Shown: positions 1-11,466 of the stretch, piece after piece | Position numbering within the stretch: the stretch's first letter is position 1 | Layout of the letters: every line of letters starts with the position of its first letter | NCBI GenBank assembly: GCA_963989385.1 | Contig: OZ022500.1 | Coordinates: 16,568,460 to 16,632,459, forward strand | Reading direction: 5' to 3' | Length of the DNA stretch: 64,000 nucleotides | Source of the DNA: Ctena decussata | Lineage: Eukaryota; Mollusca; Bivalvia; Lucinida; Lucinidae | The notes under the pieces: model-generated | The model's input: the letters and a program-made list of their open reading frames with translations, nothing else | Told to the model about the DNA's origin: nothing | The model's database searches: none | Translations under genes and position numbers: made by a program

Positions 1-116
1 GGTTTGGAAAAATCAGAACAACTTTTGATTGAAAATTTTCGTGTAAATTTCTGCCAACTCATGGTATAGATGCTTGTATACAATGAAAAGAGCCACAACG
101 ACCGAACAACGGTAAT

Positions 117-449
117 CACAGGAAATAAACCAATCCGCCAATTTTCGTTTCCTGCAGAGACTGTCCATCATATTTGGCTTCCGCCGAGACTGTCCGCGAT
201 CTTTTGCTTCCTGCAGGGACTACTGTCCTCGAAAACTGGCTTCCTACCGAGACTGTCCGCATTACTCTGCTTCCTGCCGAGAGCGTCGACAGGAAGCAGA
301 ATCACGCGGACAGTCTCTGCAGGAAGCTATATATCAAGTACAGAAATCTCAGCAGTAAGCAAGAGATCGCGGACAGTCTCGATGGAAGCCAAATTAGACG
401 GACAGTCTCTGCAGGAAGCGAGAATTGGCGGACTGGTTTATACTCTGTG
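117..449. mobile_element. 333-bp foldback MITE, copy 1 (CACAG ends, GTAAT duplication)
   Basis: The whole element is one imperfect palindrome. It starts CACAGGAAATAAACC and ends GGTTTATACTCTGTG, and inside it repeats GCTTCCTGCCGAGACTGTCC and its complement several times. It is flanked by GTAAT on both sides (112-116 and 450-454), a 5-bp target duplication. Short open frames inside are by-products. The same family occurs at 16050-16382 and 41986-42300. Confidence 0.85.
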
Positions 450-1078
450 GTAATAGAGTTGCTGTTAACAAGTAGCTTTTACCCCTTGTAGTCTTTCCTC
501 TGGAAAACAAAATGCCTATGATTTCTCTCTTCGTCGAATTTCCAATCTTTTTTGTCACAATATAGAATCCTCGGAAATATCACTATATAGCCAGTTTTCC
601 AAGGGGTAAATCTACATTATGTGTTCTTGCATAGCCGTCCCCTTTCCCTCATATAGTGGATTTTCCCCTGATAATATGGCTTCAAAAAAAGAAAGAAAAA
701 ATTTGGCCCCCCATCTCTCATAATAATGCATACAATGACCGAACACCGTTTTTTTTTTCTTTTCTTGTCCCAGTAGAATTCGCGGAAATGTGACTATATA
801 GCCAGTTTTACGCGGGGATGTGTTCTTGCAAGCCGTCCCCTAACCCTTTGCAATATAGCGGATTTTCTCGGCCTGAATAAATCTACATGTATATGGCTTA
901 TAAAACCCACGCTACATTACGGAATTTGCTCCCTCACCTCTCGTGATACACATAATAGTAAGGTTTTAATTTGGAAGAAAAATGCAAACAGTGACTGTCT
1001 AAAATATACTGCCAAATAATAGATGCTAGAACCGCATGCATGAGCTAATCAGTCTTTTTAGTTTTTCTTTTTGGGGGT

Positions 1079-1135
1079 TTGGCGGTGTTTGGAGGAGTCG
1101 GGGGGGGGGGGGGGGGGGGTTGGAGGGCGGGGGAG
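1079..1135. repeat. G-rich homopolymer tract
   Basis: A run of about 20 G with flanking GGGGTT and GGAGG blocks. It creates an artificial poly-Gly open frame on the plus strand and poly-Pro on the minus strand. A similar G tract lies at about 2755-2795. Confidence 0.8.
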
Positions 1136-1179
1136 GGGTATTTGTTCAAACAAACAGAGCATCCTTTAGTTTTGCATAT

Positions 1180-1345
1180 AGAACTGTTTGAAAAAATCAT
1201 TAGATCATTTAAGTTGGCTACTTTCGATTTCACAAATTTAAATAAAATGGTAAAAATACAATGTACAAGCGCGGGGCTCTATTCATTGTCCCGCTTCTGT
1301 CTATATTGCATTGCTCAACGGGGAACCAGAAAACATAAATTGTAT
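1180..1345 (+). repeat. dispersed repeat family (GCTCAACGGGGAACCAG), copy 1
   Basis: It shares AAAAATACAATGTA, a CTATTCATTGTC block and GCTCAACGGGGAACCAGAAA with 24480-24760 (same strand) and with 55640-55955 (opposite strand). No coding sequence is recognised. A poly(A) run at 1381-1400 follows. Confidence 0.6.
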
Positions 1346-1650
1346 TTTGTGAAGCGATTTGCCGTTTTATCTATTTATTGAAAAAAAAAAAAAAAAAAAA
1401 CAAGTTACCCATACTTTTTGCTATATACTGTATATAAATGTATATATGAATATATTCACATCATCTCATATTTTATTACCAAAGGTCTAGGTTGTAGCGG
1501 TTTTCGTAATGATTTGTGTTGAGACGTTTATACACCACTGAAGGGCTGTGAAGAATTTAATTTGATGCTATGATGGCTGAGTGTGGCAGGCCACGACCAG
1601 TCTGCACCTAGTCTAAGGCACTTGACACAAGGGGCAGTTGGGCTATTATA

Positions 1651-1708
1651 ACCCAGCAGGCACATGACGTCGTAATGACGTCATTTCGAATGTAATGTGC
1701 CCGCTGGG
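1651..1708. mobile_element. CCCAGCAGGCACA palindromic element, copy 1 (shortest)
   Basis: A 58-bp inverted repeat from ACCCAGCAGGCACATGACGT to TGTGCCCGCTGGGA with a core of ACGTCATTT units. It is one of six copies in the window with related ends and different cores. Confidence 0.65.
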
Positions 1709-1784
1709 AAGTAGCTGGACCAGAACTACCTAAATGTGTCTTTTGCAAGCGTTTATCTGTGTTCAGTGAGCGCAGCAGAGGGAC

Positions 1785-1850
1785 TGGTCAAGTGGATTGA
1801 GTTCGCCTTTCTTGCAGGGAGTTGTGGGTTCGGCACCCACTAGCGACGCC
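1785..1850 (+). repeat. tRNA-like pol III promoter fragment
   Basis: AAGTGGATTGAGTTCGCC resembles an A box, and GTGGGTTCGGCACCCAC forms a B box/T-arm hairpin at the right distance. This looks like a SINE head or tRNA relic; no complete cloverleaf forms. Confidence 0.4.
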
Positions 1851-1859
1851 TGTTCCATT

Positions 1860-2400
1860 AATTATACCCCCGACATACGAAGTATGTCAGACATACGAAG
1901 TATGTCAGGGGGTATATAGTTTTTGTCATTCCGTCCGTTCGTCCGTTTGTCCGTCCGTTCGTCCGTTCGTTCGTCCGTCCGTTCGTCAACTTTACGTCAA
2001 AGTTTTGTGTTAAACCTTTGTTGATTGCTCATATCTTAGTAACTACTCATCAGATTTTTTTCATATTTGGTTTATGATATCTCTATAGCATTGCCTTTGG
2101 TGTGAGCTATTTTAGCCCCTGGGTCAGGCCCCAGGGTGGGGCCAAGAGTCAGTAATTAGGACTTAGGCATTTTCATTAAGTCAAAGTTTTGCGTTAAACC
2201 TTTTTGATTGCACAGAGCTCTGTAAGTACATTGATGATTTCTTCCGTATTTGGTTCATGATATCTCTATAGCATTACTTTTGATCTGGACTACCTACATT
2301 GCAGGGTCAAGCTCATGGGTGGGGCCACTGAGGGGTCAATAACTAGGACTTTGCCATTTGTTGAATAGTTATGGGTTATAGTTCTAATGTACTTAAATGG
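1860..2400 (+). repeat. dispersed repeat with (CGTC/CGTT)n microsatellite
   Basis: It opens with two copies of ACATACGAAGTATGTC, itself a palindrome, then about 60 bp of CCGTCCGTTCGT repeats. Two related segments follow that each carry CAAAGTTTTG.GTTAAACCTTT and TGATATCTCTATAGCATT, spaced about 170 bp. Noncoding. Confidence 0.6.
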
Positions 2401-3884
2401 AGCCTAATGATACATGGCTAGGTTTATTTCATACTAGTTTACACATATGGATGCTGCTGCTGACATAAGGCCAAGGTCAAAGACTTTGAATTTTGTACAT
2501 GTATAAAATTCGTATTGTAGCTTTGTGGTAAAGAATGCTTTGATTAGGCGGTGGCACTGGTCGGGGGTATACGTGAGCCCCTGCTCACTTGCTCTAGTTT
2601 CTTCAGTTCTAGGACTTGTCATAGCGACATGAATCTTAGCGGAGTTCGGCTTCTGTTCTTTTGGATTATTTGGCTTTTCATAAGTTCTAGCTGCACCTGT
2701 TGCCGTTGTCTGTCTCATCTTACGAGACACAGGGGTTGAGTTAGCTCGGTGGGGTGGTGGGGGCGGGGGGGGGGGGGGTGCGGGGCGGGGCGGCGCGTGC
2801 GCTCGAAAGTTAATACGCATTTTACCTGGTGTTTGCAGCTACTGTGTCTCGCGCAATGCGTCAGTAAGTGTGGCTCGGAGAGGGCTTCTCGTTGCTTGCC
2901 GAGACCTGCCCAGTCACCTTCTTTCTTTCTTACTTCTTGGGTTTAGCGACACTGAAATGCGCGTCTGTCGCACTTCATTCGGTATAGTTACGTTTATATG
3001 CAATAAACCTGGAAACCTGCACCAGTGTGTTTTACACAGTAATAAGATAAATTAGGAGGGAGGTTGGTGATGGTGAGATCAGTATACACCTTTCCTATAA
3101 ATCGATTAAGTCGCGCATGAGTTATCTACCCAAGTAGACTGTGACGTCATCTATAGGATATCCCATATAATTCAGTACAACTGCAAGCACACATAACATG
3201 CATAAAGCAGACGTTTTGTAAATGTAAACTGCAAAAAATCATTGAAAGACCAAATTAAAGTATAATTGCCCCGTTTTCATGTAACAGTTATTTATTTATA
3301 TATATTTTTATTTATTTATCTTAATATCACATTGAGAATCCCGACAGGTCGCTCTTGATTTTCATGCCCCCTTTCATCGACACCGTGTTTTAACACCCCG
3401 GCAATACATTCACGTTTGTCCAATATAAAAAAAGTTACATTTCGTATGAATAAGTTTCGTAAATCTGAAAAGTTATTTCCATTTTTCCGACATTCAGATA
3501 GTAACCTACGTATAATTACCGGATAGATTATAGCGCTGATATTTATGGTTGTTTCTTGTGAGATACACCGATCTAAAAGCATCAGCATCCAGACAGTTTT
3601 CCGTAAATTGAACCCGAGGTTGAACTTATATTATTTTTTCCATCCCTTACATATCTTTGATCCATTTCACGGTAGGTGTTCTTAAAGCTGCCTTCCGATC
3701 ACGTGTCTAGGTAATACACAATCATACTATTGCCCAACGATAATGTGTTATTGACAAACATTGATGTAAACATGGAATGTACCACTGAAAGGGGAAACAG
3801 GTACACGTATTTACCTGTACAAAGTTAGTGGTATTTCCATATAAATATTGTTAAAATGCTGCCAGACATACAACGAGTCAAAAT

Positions 3885-3985
3885 AGCTCAGTGGTTGAAA
3901 TAATCAATTTTTCAACTTGGTTTGTTTACGGTCGTAGGTTCGAATCACAAATGCATAACGTTTATTTTTTTTTTTTGCCTGTTTT
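3885..3985 (+). repeat. tRNA-like SINE head
   Basis: AATAGCTCAGTGGTTGA (A box) and AGGTTCGAATCA (B box) are 45-50 bp apart, as in a tRNA, and a T-rich tail follows. A tRNA-derived SINE or tRNA pseudogene; the acceptor stem does not pair. Confidence 0.45.
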
Positions 3986-4232
3986 ATTTTCTTGCTGTTT
4001 TTATAAACAGGTATGCATGAAGGGCGATTTTTTCGGGACCCACAGATGAGCAACAATTTTTTTTTGTTTTTTTTTTTAAATGCATGCTGTCATTTCACTT
4101 TCATCGTCACAATGGCAACATTATCGGGTGATTCAGACAATGAAGCAAACATTATTTTCATTATTTGAATGATTTAAAGAAAATTATTCTACAAGTCCTG
4201 AGGTTATAATTTTTCCTGGGTGCTAAATATCT

Positions 4233-4341
4233 GCCCACTGGGTACACGACGTTGAAGCAACAGCAGATCAACATTGATTCTAGGTCATAACGCTGAATCA
4301 ACCTTAATTCAATGTTAGTTCTACGTGGAGTGCCTGCTGGG
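4233..4341. mobile_element. CCCAGCAGGCACA palindromic element, copy 2
   Basis: Ends GCCCACTGGGTACAC and GTGCCTGCTGGG flank a core of repeated AACATTGATTC / GAATCAACCTT units. Same family as 1651, 5629, 26256, 39837 and 48770. Confidence 0.65.
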
Positions 4342-4489
4342 TAAGCTAAGTTTTTCGCGATTAATGTTGAGATGCCAGTCCGGCGCTCTCGAAATTCCAT
4401 TCGGCTTACGCTGTCTAGCTGGAAAAAAGTTTCAATGTCTCCGATTGTTGTTCTTTTGTTGCTTGACGTCCACGGTAAATAGCCATGGT

Positions 4490-4719
4490 AACATGTATGT
4501 CGGGACGGTCAGTTACCAAACCACACTATTTCTGGGCAGGCTTAGACCTCCTAAGCGGTTAACCAGTACTAGGTACACATACTTTCGCCAGTAACTGACA
4601 ACTGTCCTTCTTGAAGGACGGAAGGAGAAACGAAAGTATGTGGCTGGACCGGTATCGAACCCGGGACATCTGGCTCTTGAGTCAGACGCGCTATTGATCG
4701 CGCTACACGGCCCGTCCCA
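4490..4719 (-). mobile_element. tRNA-derived SINE, minus strand
   Basis: On the minus strand it starts GGGACGGGCCGTGTAGCG, with B box GGGTTCGATACC at the expected distance. The body contains CCACATACTTTCGTTTC and an inverted CTTTCG.CAGTAACTGACAA block. A second, 5'-truncated copy with the same body is at 22880-23030. Confidence 0.6.
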
Positions 4720-4834
4720 ATGTCTCTAAAAATAAAAGTAAATAAAAGATGAACAAGTCGAAGCAATAAGAGAGAAACAATATTGAAAACGAAGAAAGTA
4801 AGAAAAAAAATCGTTGAAGAAAAAAATATTTTTG

Positions 4835-4912
4835 CGGGAGGGATTCGAACTGGCATTTTACTACATTAGATCTTTTGCTACTCTCGCCCTTAACCATCTC
4901 GGCCATGTAGGA
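4835..4912 (-). repeat. tRNA-like sequence (Ser/Leu type), probably a pseudogene or SINE head
   Basis: Minus strand: ATGGCCGAGATGGTTAAGGG resembles the D-arm of class II tRNAs, and CCAGTTCGAATCCC is a good T-arm. Acceptor-stem halves do not pair and the anticodon arm is irregular, so I do not call a functional tRNA. Confidence 0.4.
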
Positions 4913-5628
4913 ACTGTTTTATCCAGGGTAATATTAAGAATATAATAACTATGATGGTGATTTCCAAACCGACGGATAATTGCCTGAGGGCTGTTCACTA
5001 CCTGTTTTATCTATTATCCTTAAATGGTCGTGCAAGGCTATTTGCGCGGGAACCAAATTATCTTTGGGTGACAGTAGGTGCTTGTTTATTGCGGCAATGC
5101 GCGCAAGTCGGTGATTACACAAACGAATTCCGTGTCAGCACACTTTGTTATCATTTTAAGCGTGTGTCTGCTTTATAATCAACTAATCGTTCGTTTTGTA
5201 TCTTTTGTAATAACGGGCCACATCTGCGATTTTCTTTCTTTTCCTTATGTTTTGGAAGCTGTACTGGTGATACATACTCTTTCGATTACGGTAATTTTGG
5301 CCCGAAATTTTAGTGGGAAATCTTTTAGTTTTATGTTAAAATCCCAAATGCTATAAGTTATAAAGCTTATTTTCCAACAAAGAAAGAGCTAAATGTAGTT
5401 GGAACAAAATAGTTGTCTTAATCTTAACCGTTGAATGTTAGTTTTGAATATACGGAAAACCGGCAGCTATTTGGTTACACAATGAAAAACAATAGCCTAT
5501 CCTATAGATGACGTCATAGGCGTTGCAAGGGACAAAACTCGTACAGACTCTGAATTATAGGAAAGGTGTATAGCTCCCGCCTTATTAACAATTAGAAACA
5601 AATTCCTGCCATTTCTTTCGTTCTGTTC

Positions 5629-5744
5629 TCCAGCTGGCACATGACGTCGTAATGACGTCGTACCGACATCGAAACGACGTGATACCGTCGCATCGTCGCA
5701 TCGAGGTCGGTACGATGTCATTTTGACGTCATCTGCCCGCTGTG
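5629..5744. mobile_element. CCCAGCAGGCACA palindromic element, copy 3
   Basis: From TCCAGCTGGCACATGACGTC to GACGTCATCTGCCCGCTG, with a core of ACGTCGTACCGACATCG-type units. It differs from the TTGATTCAACG cores of other copies while keeping the same ends. Confidence 0.65.
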
Positions 5745-6379
5745 TTTATTTGATATAATATGAAAATAGGCACTGCCTTTAGGCGAGCACATCGCTTTTT
5801 ACAATGTATGGGTAGTATTTGGCTGTAGACCTGTAGCTTCTGAAGCGTAACGTAACGTCAGAGGATCGGGACTATACTTGGCTGTTACCATGTTAACTCT
5901 TAAGTTTCGGACAAAAATGCATAGTCGAAATGTAGACCCTGATCTGACTACTCACTGTACGATTCTGGATTTAATCTCACAAGTTGTCGTTTGAAATTTG
6001 TAATAAAATTATTGCAACTCAACAACTGCGTACTCCGTCTGACAAACGGATGAGAAACTGACCGAGAACAGCTTTCCCCACCTAGTCTTTCCCCTCGGAA
6101 ATTTTTTTCCAGTTTCTTCTCTGCGGCGCTTTTTATTTCCTTCAAACTTCACTCGACGCTCAGCCTCCGTGCATTTTGTGAATCACCATGTAGTGATCTA
6201 CGCACAAAAGCGGTAAACGTTGACGCCATCTTGATTTTTTGGAACGGAACGTTTGACATCATTACGTTACGTAGCAACAGAAATACGTCACTTCAGTTTG
6301 ATGTCGCCACGAAAGAAATTCCATTGAAAGTAATGTATTTTTAAGGAAAAAATATGGTTTACCAATCCTCTACCATAGA

Positions 6380-8215
6380 GTTCCCGCTCTATAATATGCG
6401 CCTGCAAGCGAATGCTCGCTATTAAAGAATACTTTATTATTATCATTATTTTTATTATTGTAACACCGTTGATAGTGCACTTCTCTTTTATGATTATGCC
6501 TTTCAGTCTCTGGCATTTGAAATAAAGGAGAAAAAAGAGTGAAATACAGGAAAGGAAAAAAACACATTTCATAAAGAAATTCTTCGTAATAACGCCTACA
6601 CTTTCATAGTAAAGTTTGTATTTCACCTTTAGGAGATGATATGAGAAACAGCAGCAGGGGTATACCAATGTGAAATATGCTTCTGTAATACACACGAGAA
6701 TAGAGAATATGCTGCTTAATATACAGTAGCAATAAACAAATGATTTCTCACAGATAAACAAATACTGCGCCTGCACAGGTGACACACACTTTATGGGTAT
6801 GATAAGCATCGTTCATTCATATATTAGATATATATCTTTTTATGAAAGGATTTTGGTGATGATGACGTCTGCAACCTGTGCATGCTCGGATCAGCAAGCG
6901 CATATGAATGTAGGATCAGAACCTGTGCGTAGTTTACGATAACGAGTGTTCGCTTTGGCATAATTCAAATCTGATAAAATTAATAATGATAACAATCATA
7001 AAATCATTTGTAATAATAATAATAATAATGTTTTATAATAATGATAGAAATAATAACAATTATGATGATAATAACAGCAAAACATTCCCTGGCATATCAA
7101 ATAAAAATATACATGTAACTTGCGTTCTGTTTTATTTTATCATTATTATTATTATAAACAGTTGATGATGCTGTTCGCTTTTGATGTTAAACCAAACATT
7201 CTCTGACGTATAAAATAAATAAAAAATAGAGGGATAATAGAGAGAAGATAAAAAAAAAAAAAAAAAAAAAAAAGAAGAAGAAATTCTTTGTAATAACGCC
7301 TGACGACCAAAGTAAAGATAGTATTTCAACTTTCCGTTTTATTGAGAGGAGATAAAAGAAAAACAGCCGCAGTTGTATACAATGTGAAATATGCTTCTGT
7401 AATACACGTACGAATATGCAGTAGCAATAAACAAATGATACCTTACAGGTAAACAGATGCCTGCTTTAAAAGGACGGTGTCGTATAATTTATGGGTAAGA
7501 CAGGTACTTTTTTTTTAAACAGATTTTGCGATGGTGACGTATGTCACCCTGCATGCTCGGATCGGCATACGCACAAGCGAAGTTGGTTCAGATGTGTAAT
7601 TCATGAAAATGATTGTTTGATCTGGCATAAATTAAAACGGCGAACAGCACAAGTTTGCTGATAACAATAAAACTACTACTACTAATAATAATGAAAAATT
7701 AAAAAAAGATAGAAGAAATGTTTAGAAAAAGAAATCTGGCCGTTTCTTTTCTTTCTTTTTTTTTTCTTTTTTTGTTTCTTTTATTTGATATTGTCAGAGA
7801 ATGCTTAACAGTTATATTTACTATTGTCAATAGTAGTTTATCATTTTTATTATTTTTCTTTTTATTATAAAACCATTGCTGACGCTTTTTCTTCTTCTTC
7901 TTCTTCTTCTTCTTCTTCTTCTTCTTTAAGTTGAGCCAAGATAGTCTCAGCATTAATTACAGTCAGAATTAAGAAAAATATCTCAGAAACACTTCGAAAG
8001 AACGTCCAAAGTTAAGGTTTGAATTTAACTTTTCCTTTTCTTGACAATATATAACAAACAGTAGCAGTGGAGTAACAAAGCCTCTGTAATACACATACGA
8101 ATATGCTACTGAATATACAGCAGCAATAAACAAATGACTTCTCGCAGATAACCAGGATGGATTGGCCGGATGCACACACTTTATATGTAAGCTAGGCATC
8201 GTTTTGGTATTAGAT
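6380..8215. repeat. threefold tandem duplication of a ~700-bp AT-rich unit
   Basis: Three diverged direct copies lie at about 6380-6920, 7080-7600 and 7860-8215. Shared landmarks are GAAATTCTT.GTAATAACGCC (6577, 7281), GTGAAATATGCTTCTGTAATAC (6669, 7383; CCTCTGTAATACACA at 8080) and AGCAATAAACAAATGA (6728, 7422, 8123). GCATGCTCGGATC marks the end of the first two. Poly(A) and CTT microsatellites (7250-7275, 7880-7925) lie within. No gene recognised. Confidence 0.7.
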
Positions 8216-8455
8216 ATTTCCCTCTTTTGGTAACAGTTTTAAATGATAATTAAATAAACATACCTTTAAAAGTCGATATTAATTTAAGTTTAACTTTAAT
8301 ATAATAGCAGATCCTTACCTACTGAGCATAAGTAAATCTAAACCAACAAATCGTTTGCCATATACAGTTATCCATATAGGTATTAGTTGTGCGACTCCAC
8401 AGCATGAATTGAAGCGATATTTCAAAGGTGCCAAAGAACCGATAGAAGCCATCTT

Positions 8456-8828
8456 CTGATCGTATATTTACGGGTCTACTTGCATTTACGGGTCGACCCG
8501 TAATTATACGGGTCCACCCGTATTTCAAAAATACGGGTCGACCCGTATTATACGAGTCCACCCGTATAATAGAGGTCGACCCCTATTATACGGGTCGACC
8601 CGTATTTCTGAAATACGGATGGACCCGTATATTTACGGGTCGACCCGTAAATGCAAGTAGACCCGTAAATATACGGGTCGAACCGTAAAATTCGGGCTCG
8701 AGCCGTAATTTACGGGTCGACCCGTAAATGCAAGTAGACCCGTGAATATACGGGTCGACCCGTATTTTTACGGGTCGACCCGTATATTTACGGATAGACC
8801 CGCAAATTTAGGGGTCGACCCGTATCTG
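8456..8828. repeat. palindromic minisatellite of ACGGGTCGACCCGT units
   Basis: About 15 units of 20-26 bp, each a near-perfect palindrome centred on GTCGAC and joined by short AT spacers. The first 210 bp also form a larger palindrome centred near 8577, so the array is a palindrome of palindromes. No coding potential. It also looks nothing like its AT-rich surroundings. Confidence 0.85.
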
Positions 8829-9413
8829 AAAGGAGAGCGAAGAAAATGAATTGCGTTTGATATGAATAAAACTGCAGGCTTATTTGAATTTTCACTGATC
8901 ATGCACCTCTGAAAACAAATGTCTTACGAAGCTCTTTCAAGATCGCCATACTCACTGCTCTGACCTACGTGATATATGGTTTTTGGTTTTGCAGGTCTGT
9001 CTAAAGCATGCTATTATCTCAGATAACGACACTGTGTACGTGCACTATCGTTTGGGCCATATTATATGGCTCAATAAACACACTAATTGTAACTACTTAT
9101 GACTGGCCAGAAATGTTTCAGTCCTGGTTCCCCGTTCATTAATGAAATATACACGCAAGAAAAACAATGAAAGAGGGTCGATGCATAAGCACATAGTTAA
9201 AGATCATGATTACGAATAACAGGATATAAGTAGTTTGCAAAAAGGCTGAGTAGAAAAAAAGAAAGAAAAATGATTGAATGCCCGAATTTAATACTATCGT
9301 TTTGTTCATGAAATACTTTATCGTGAGGGCTCTATCGCTGCAAACTTCTCACTACAGTACGTTTTTTTCGTTGTGTATGACCGTGATTAGTCAGCCTGAA
9401 ACAAATTAAAAGA

Positions 9414-9660
9414 TCGATTGATTGATTGATTTGGGTTTAACGGCCCTTTGAGAAGTATTTCAGTCCATATCGAGCCGTCTCCCCAAAGAGGGAGAAAGAA
9501 GAAAAATGATAGACGAGAGAAAAAATGTCCAACAACCCTCACCCGCACCTACTGCAAGTACAGTAGGCCCTTGCCCTACAACATTCCAAATCAGTAGGAC
9601 GCCCCGGCACTGGAAGTTACACACACCACCATCGCACCACCCGACCATCCCTAAAAGATA
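9414..9660 (+). repeat. dispersed repeat (GAGAAGTATTTCAGTCCATAT), copy 1
   Basis: A (GATT)n lead, then TTTAACGGCCCTTTGAGAAG, AGTATTTCAGTC, GAGGGAGAAAGAA, GACGAGAGAAAA and GCACCTACTGCAAG. The same order occurs at 60970-61215 with about 80% match by eye. It may be a SINE-like element; no pol III boxes are evident. Confidence 0.6.
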
Positions 9661-10031
9661 TGACAGTCGAATGAAAAAATATCCCAACAACCCGCACCAA
9701 CTGCAAGCAGAGTGAGGCCCGGGATATGTAAACCCGGGACTGAAAGTTACCGCATAGCCATGTTGTACAGACTTTTCACAGATATCACTTATGAGTATTT
9801 ACTCATATGGGAACCATCGAAGACACGACCTCTCTGGCGGGTGGGATGGGGGTGGGGATGTAGCCTCGAGTCTACTCGTTTCTACCCGTTAAGGTAGCGC
9901 TGAAGATACCCGTGCTTATCACCCGTACAACTGGCAAATGCGGAGGAAACGGAGGGGATGGGTGTTGGCCAGGGGCGAATTTCGCTATCCGTACGGCATC
10001 TGCTTCTCACCTCTAATGTAAGTTCGTAACT

Positions 10032-11412
10032 GGTCGGACACTTAGGGACAGGTATCCCTGAATGTCCAAAAAATCCCATTTTCTTTTTGGCGTTATATTT
10101 TGAGTATTTATTATTCTTATTAAGTATTATTATTATTATTATTATTATTGTCCGAAAAGGTTTACTACATTGACTTTGTTAGAATCCCTGAGCATTGTCT
10201 GTCCCTATAACATATTCTCTGTAATTACTAAATAAGTATTCTTAGTTAAGATCCTTAGATTCTTAGGGTTTTTTTTGTTGCTGTTGTTTCTTAAACTGTA
10301 AAACTGTCAGGAACGTGACCAAACCCATTATAAATGCTTACAGAGTACTTATTAGTAACAAATGGTTAATAAAATACCACTAGAATATGATAATAAAGTA
10401 ACAAATATACTTCAAAAAGAAATCAGAATTTGTCGGACATTTAGGGAACTCTATCCCTAAGTGTCCGACAGGTTTTGGTTCTTTTAAAGAGTGAGCTGTA
10501 ACTGTAGAATCATTAAATATGACCATAACAAGTTGAAATAGCCGATATATTAAATAAATGTTGATAGATTATTGACAACTGGTCTGACAATTTGTATTAA
10601 AATATAAAATGTAGTAAAAAGAAAATTTTGAAAAAACAAACTGCAAGCAGTTGTGTGGTAATAGTTTTGTACGTACCAAATACATTTTGCGGCATTTTGT
10701 TTCCCTAAGGTTCTTGATATATATTCTAATACAGAAAAGTAGTTAATAATTTACCAATGTATCTTTAGAATATAATAATGAATAGTTTTATCACCTCTAC
10801 TTTACTTGAAAATAGATTGATACATTGTCGGACACTTAGGGACACATGTACCTAAATGTCCGCCAGATTTTGTTTTCATCTTGCTTACATTATTAGTATT
10901 TTTAAAGAATTATTTGTACCAAATGATTACTTTATATGCATTTATAATATTTTATAGTGGTTTTGCTCACTTTCGTTAAGTTTCAGAACCCCTAAGATTT
11001 TGCCTGACACTTAAAAATGTTCTACTGCTTTTTATATGTATTCAGTAACGAACTTGATATATTTTCTGGCATTCTGTATTTATTATTATCATTATTAGTG
11101 TTATTATTTTATATAAAAGTGTGTAGTTGACTTTTTTACGATCATATTTATTGTTTTTACTCTAATAACGAACACTTATATTGATTTTCAACTTGTCGGA
11201 CATTTAGGGTTGTCGGACATTTAGGGACCTTTGGGTCGTCCCTAAGTGTCCGACAAATTTTTTTCTAAGTTAGATTTTGAGTATTTTTCACTTATTATTT
11301 TTTTGAAATATTTACTAATTATGCTTTAAATAACGGTTTCTTTCGCTATTCTGACATTTATAGAAAAAAATAAATTTTGTCGGACACTTAGGGCTGTCGG
11401 ACACTTAGGGAC
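10032..11412. repeat. tandem array of ~370-400-bp units carrying a TGTCGGACACTTAGGGA hairpin
   Basis: The stem TGTCGGACACTTAGGGA / TCCCTAAGTGTCCGACA occurs as an inverted pair at 10032-10070, 10431-10470, 10825-10863 and 11194-11256. The left arm alone occurs twice at 11379-11412. Spacers between hairpins are AT-rich and share TTTTGAGTATTTTT-like blocks. The last copy lacks its right arm and runs directly into the first visible chitinase exon. Confidence 0.75.
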
Positions 11413-11466
11413 CCTACACACGTTGGTGCGAACCACACTAGTGGAGCGACAATGCCTTACTATCAG
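11392..11466 (+). CDS. chitinase exon a (GH18 region before the YYE motif)
   Basis: The exon reads in frame through DPTHVGA and ends MPYYQ just before a GTTAGT donor. This matches the GH18 stretch running from the DP..VGAP segment to the aYYE motif. The next exon opens with LC, so the YYQ-LC junction copies YYE-iC of the family exactly. The 3' boundary and phase 0 are well supported. The 5' boundary is uncertain: an acceptor AG at 11390-11391 gives 25 codons, and another at 11407-11408 gives about 19. The first bases, up to about 11412, belong to the TGTCGGACACTTAGGGAC repeat that recurs through the preceding 1.4 kb. Confidence 0.7.

Noticed and set aside
1045..1381. Gly-rich and Pro-rich open frames
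   Set aside because: Caused by the poly-G tract; the sequence beyond is a dispersed repeat.
2434..2820. 128-codon minus-strand frame with a Pro run
   Set aside because: It starts across a G-rich tract and shows no recognisable domain, splice site or homolog; retained only as a remote possibility.
4835..4912. A functional tRNA gene
   Set aside because: D-arm and T-arm motifs are good but the acceptor stem does not pair and the anticodon arm is irregular.
8456..8828. CRISPR-like regular repeats
   Set aside because: Units are palindromic and spacers are short, AT-only and similar to one another; the context is eukaryotic.
9712..9897. Possible GH18 catalytic exon (LLIWEP)
   Set aside because: It lacks the DxxDxD residues and flanking family sequence and lies next to a dispersed repeat; chance similarity.
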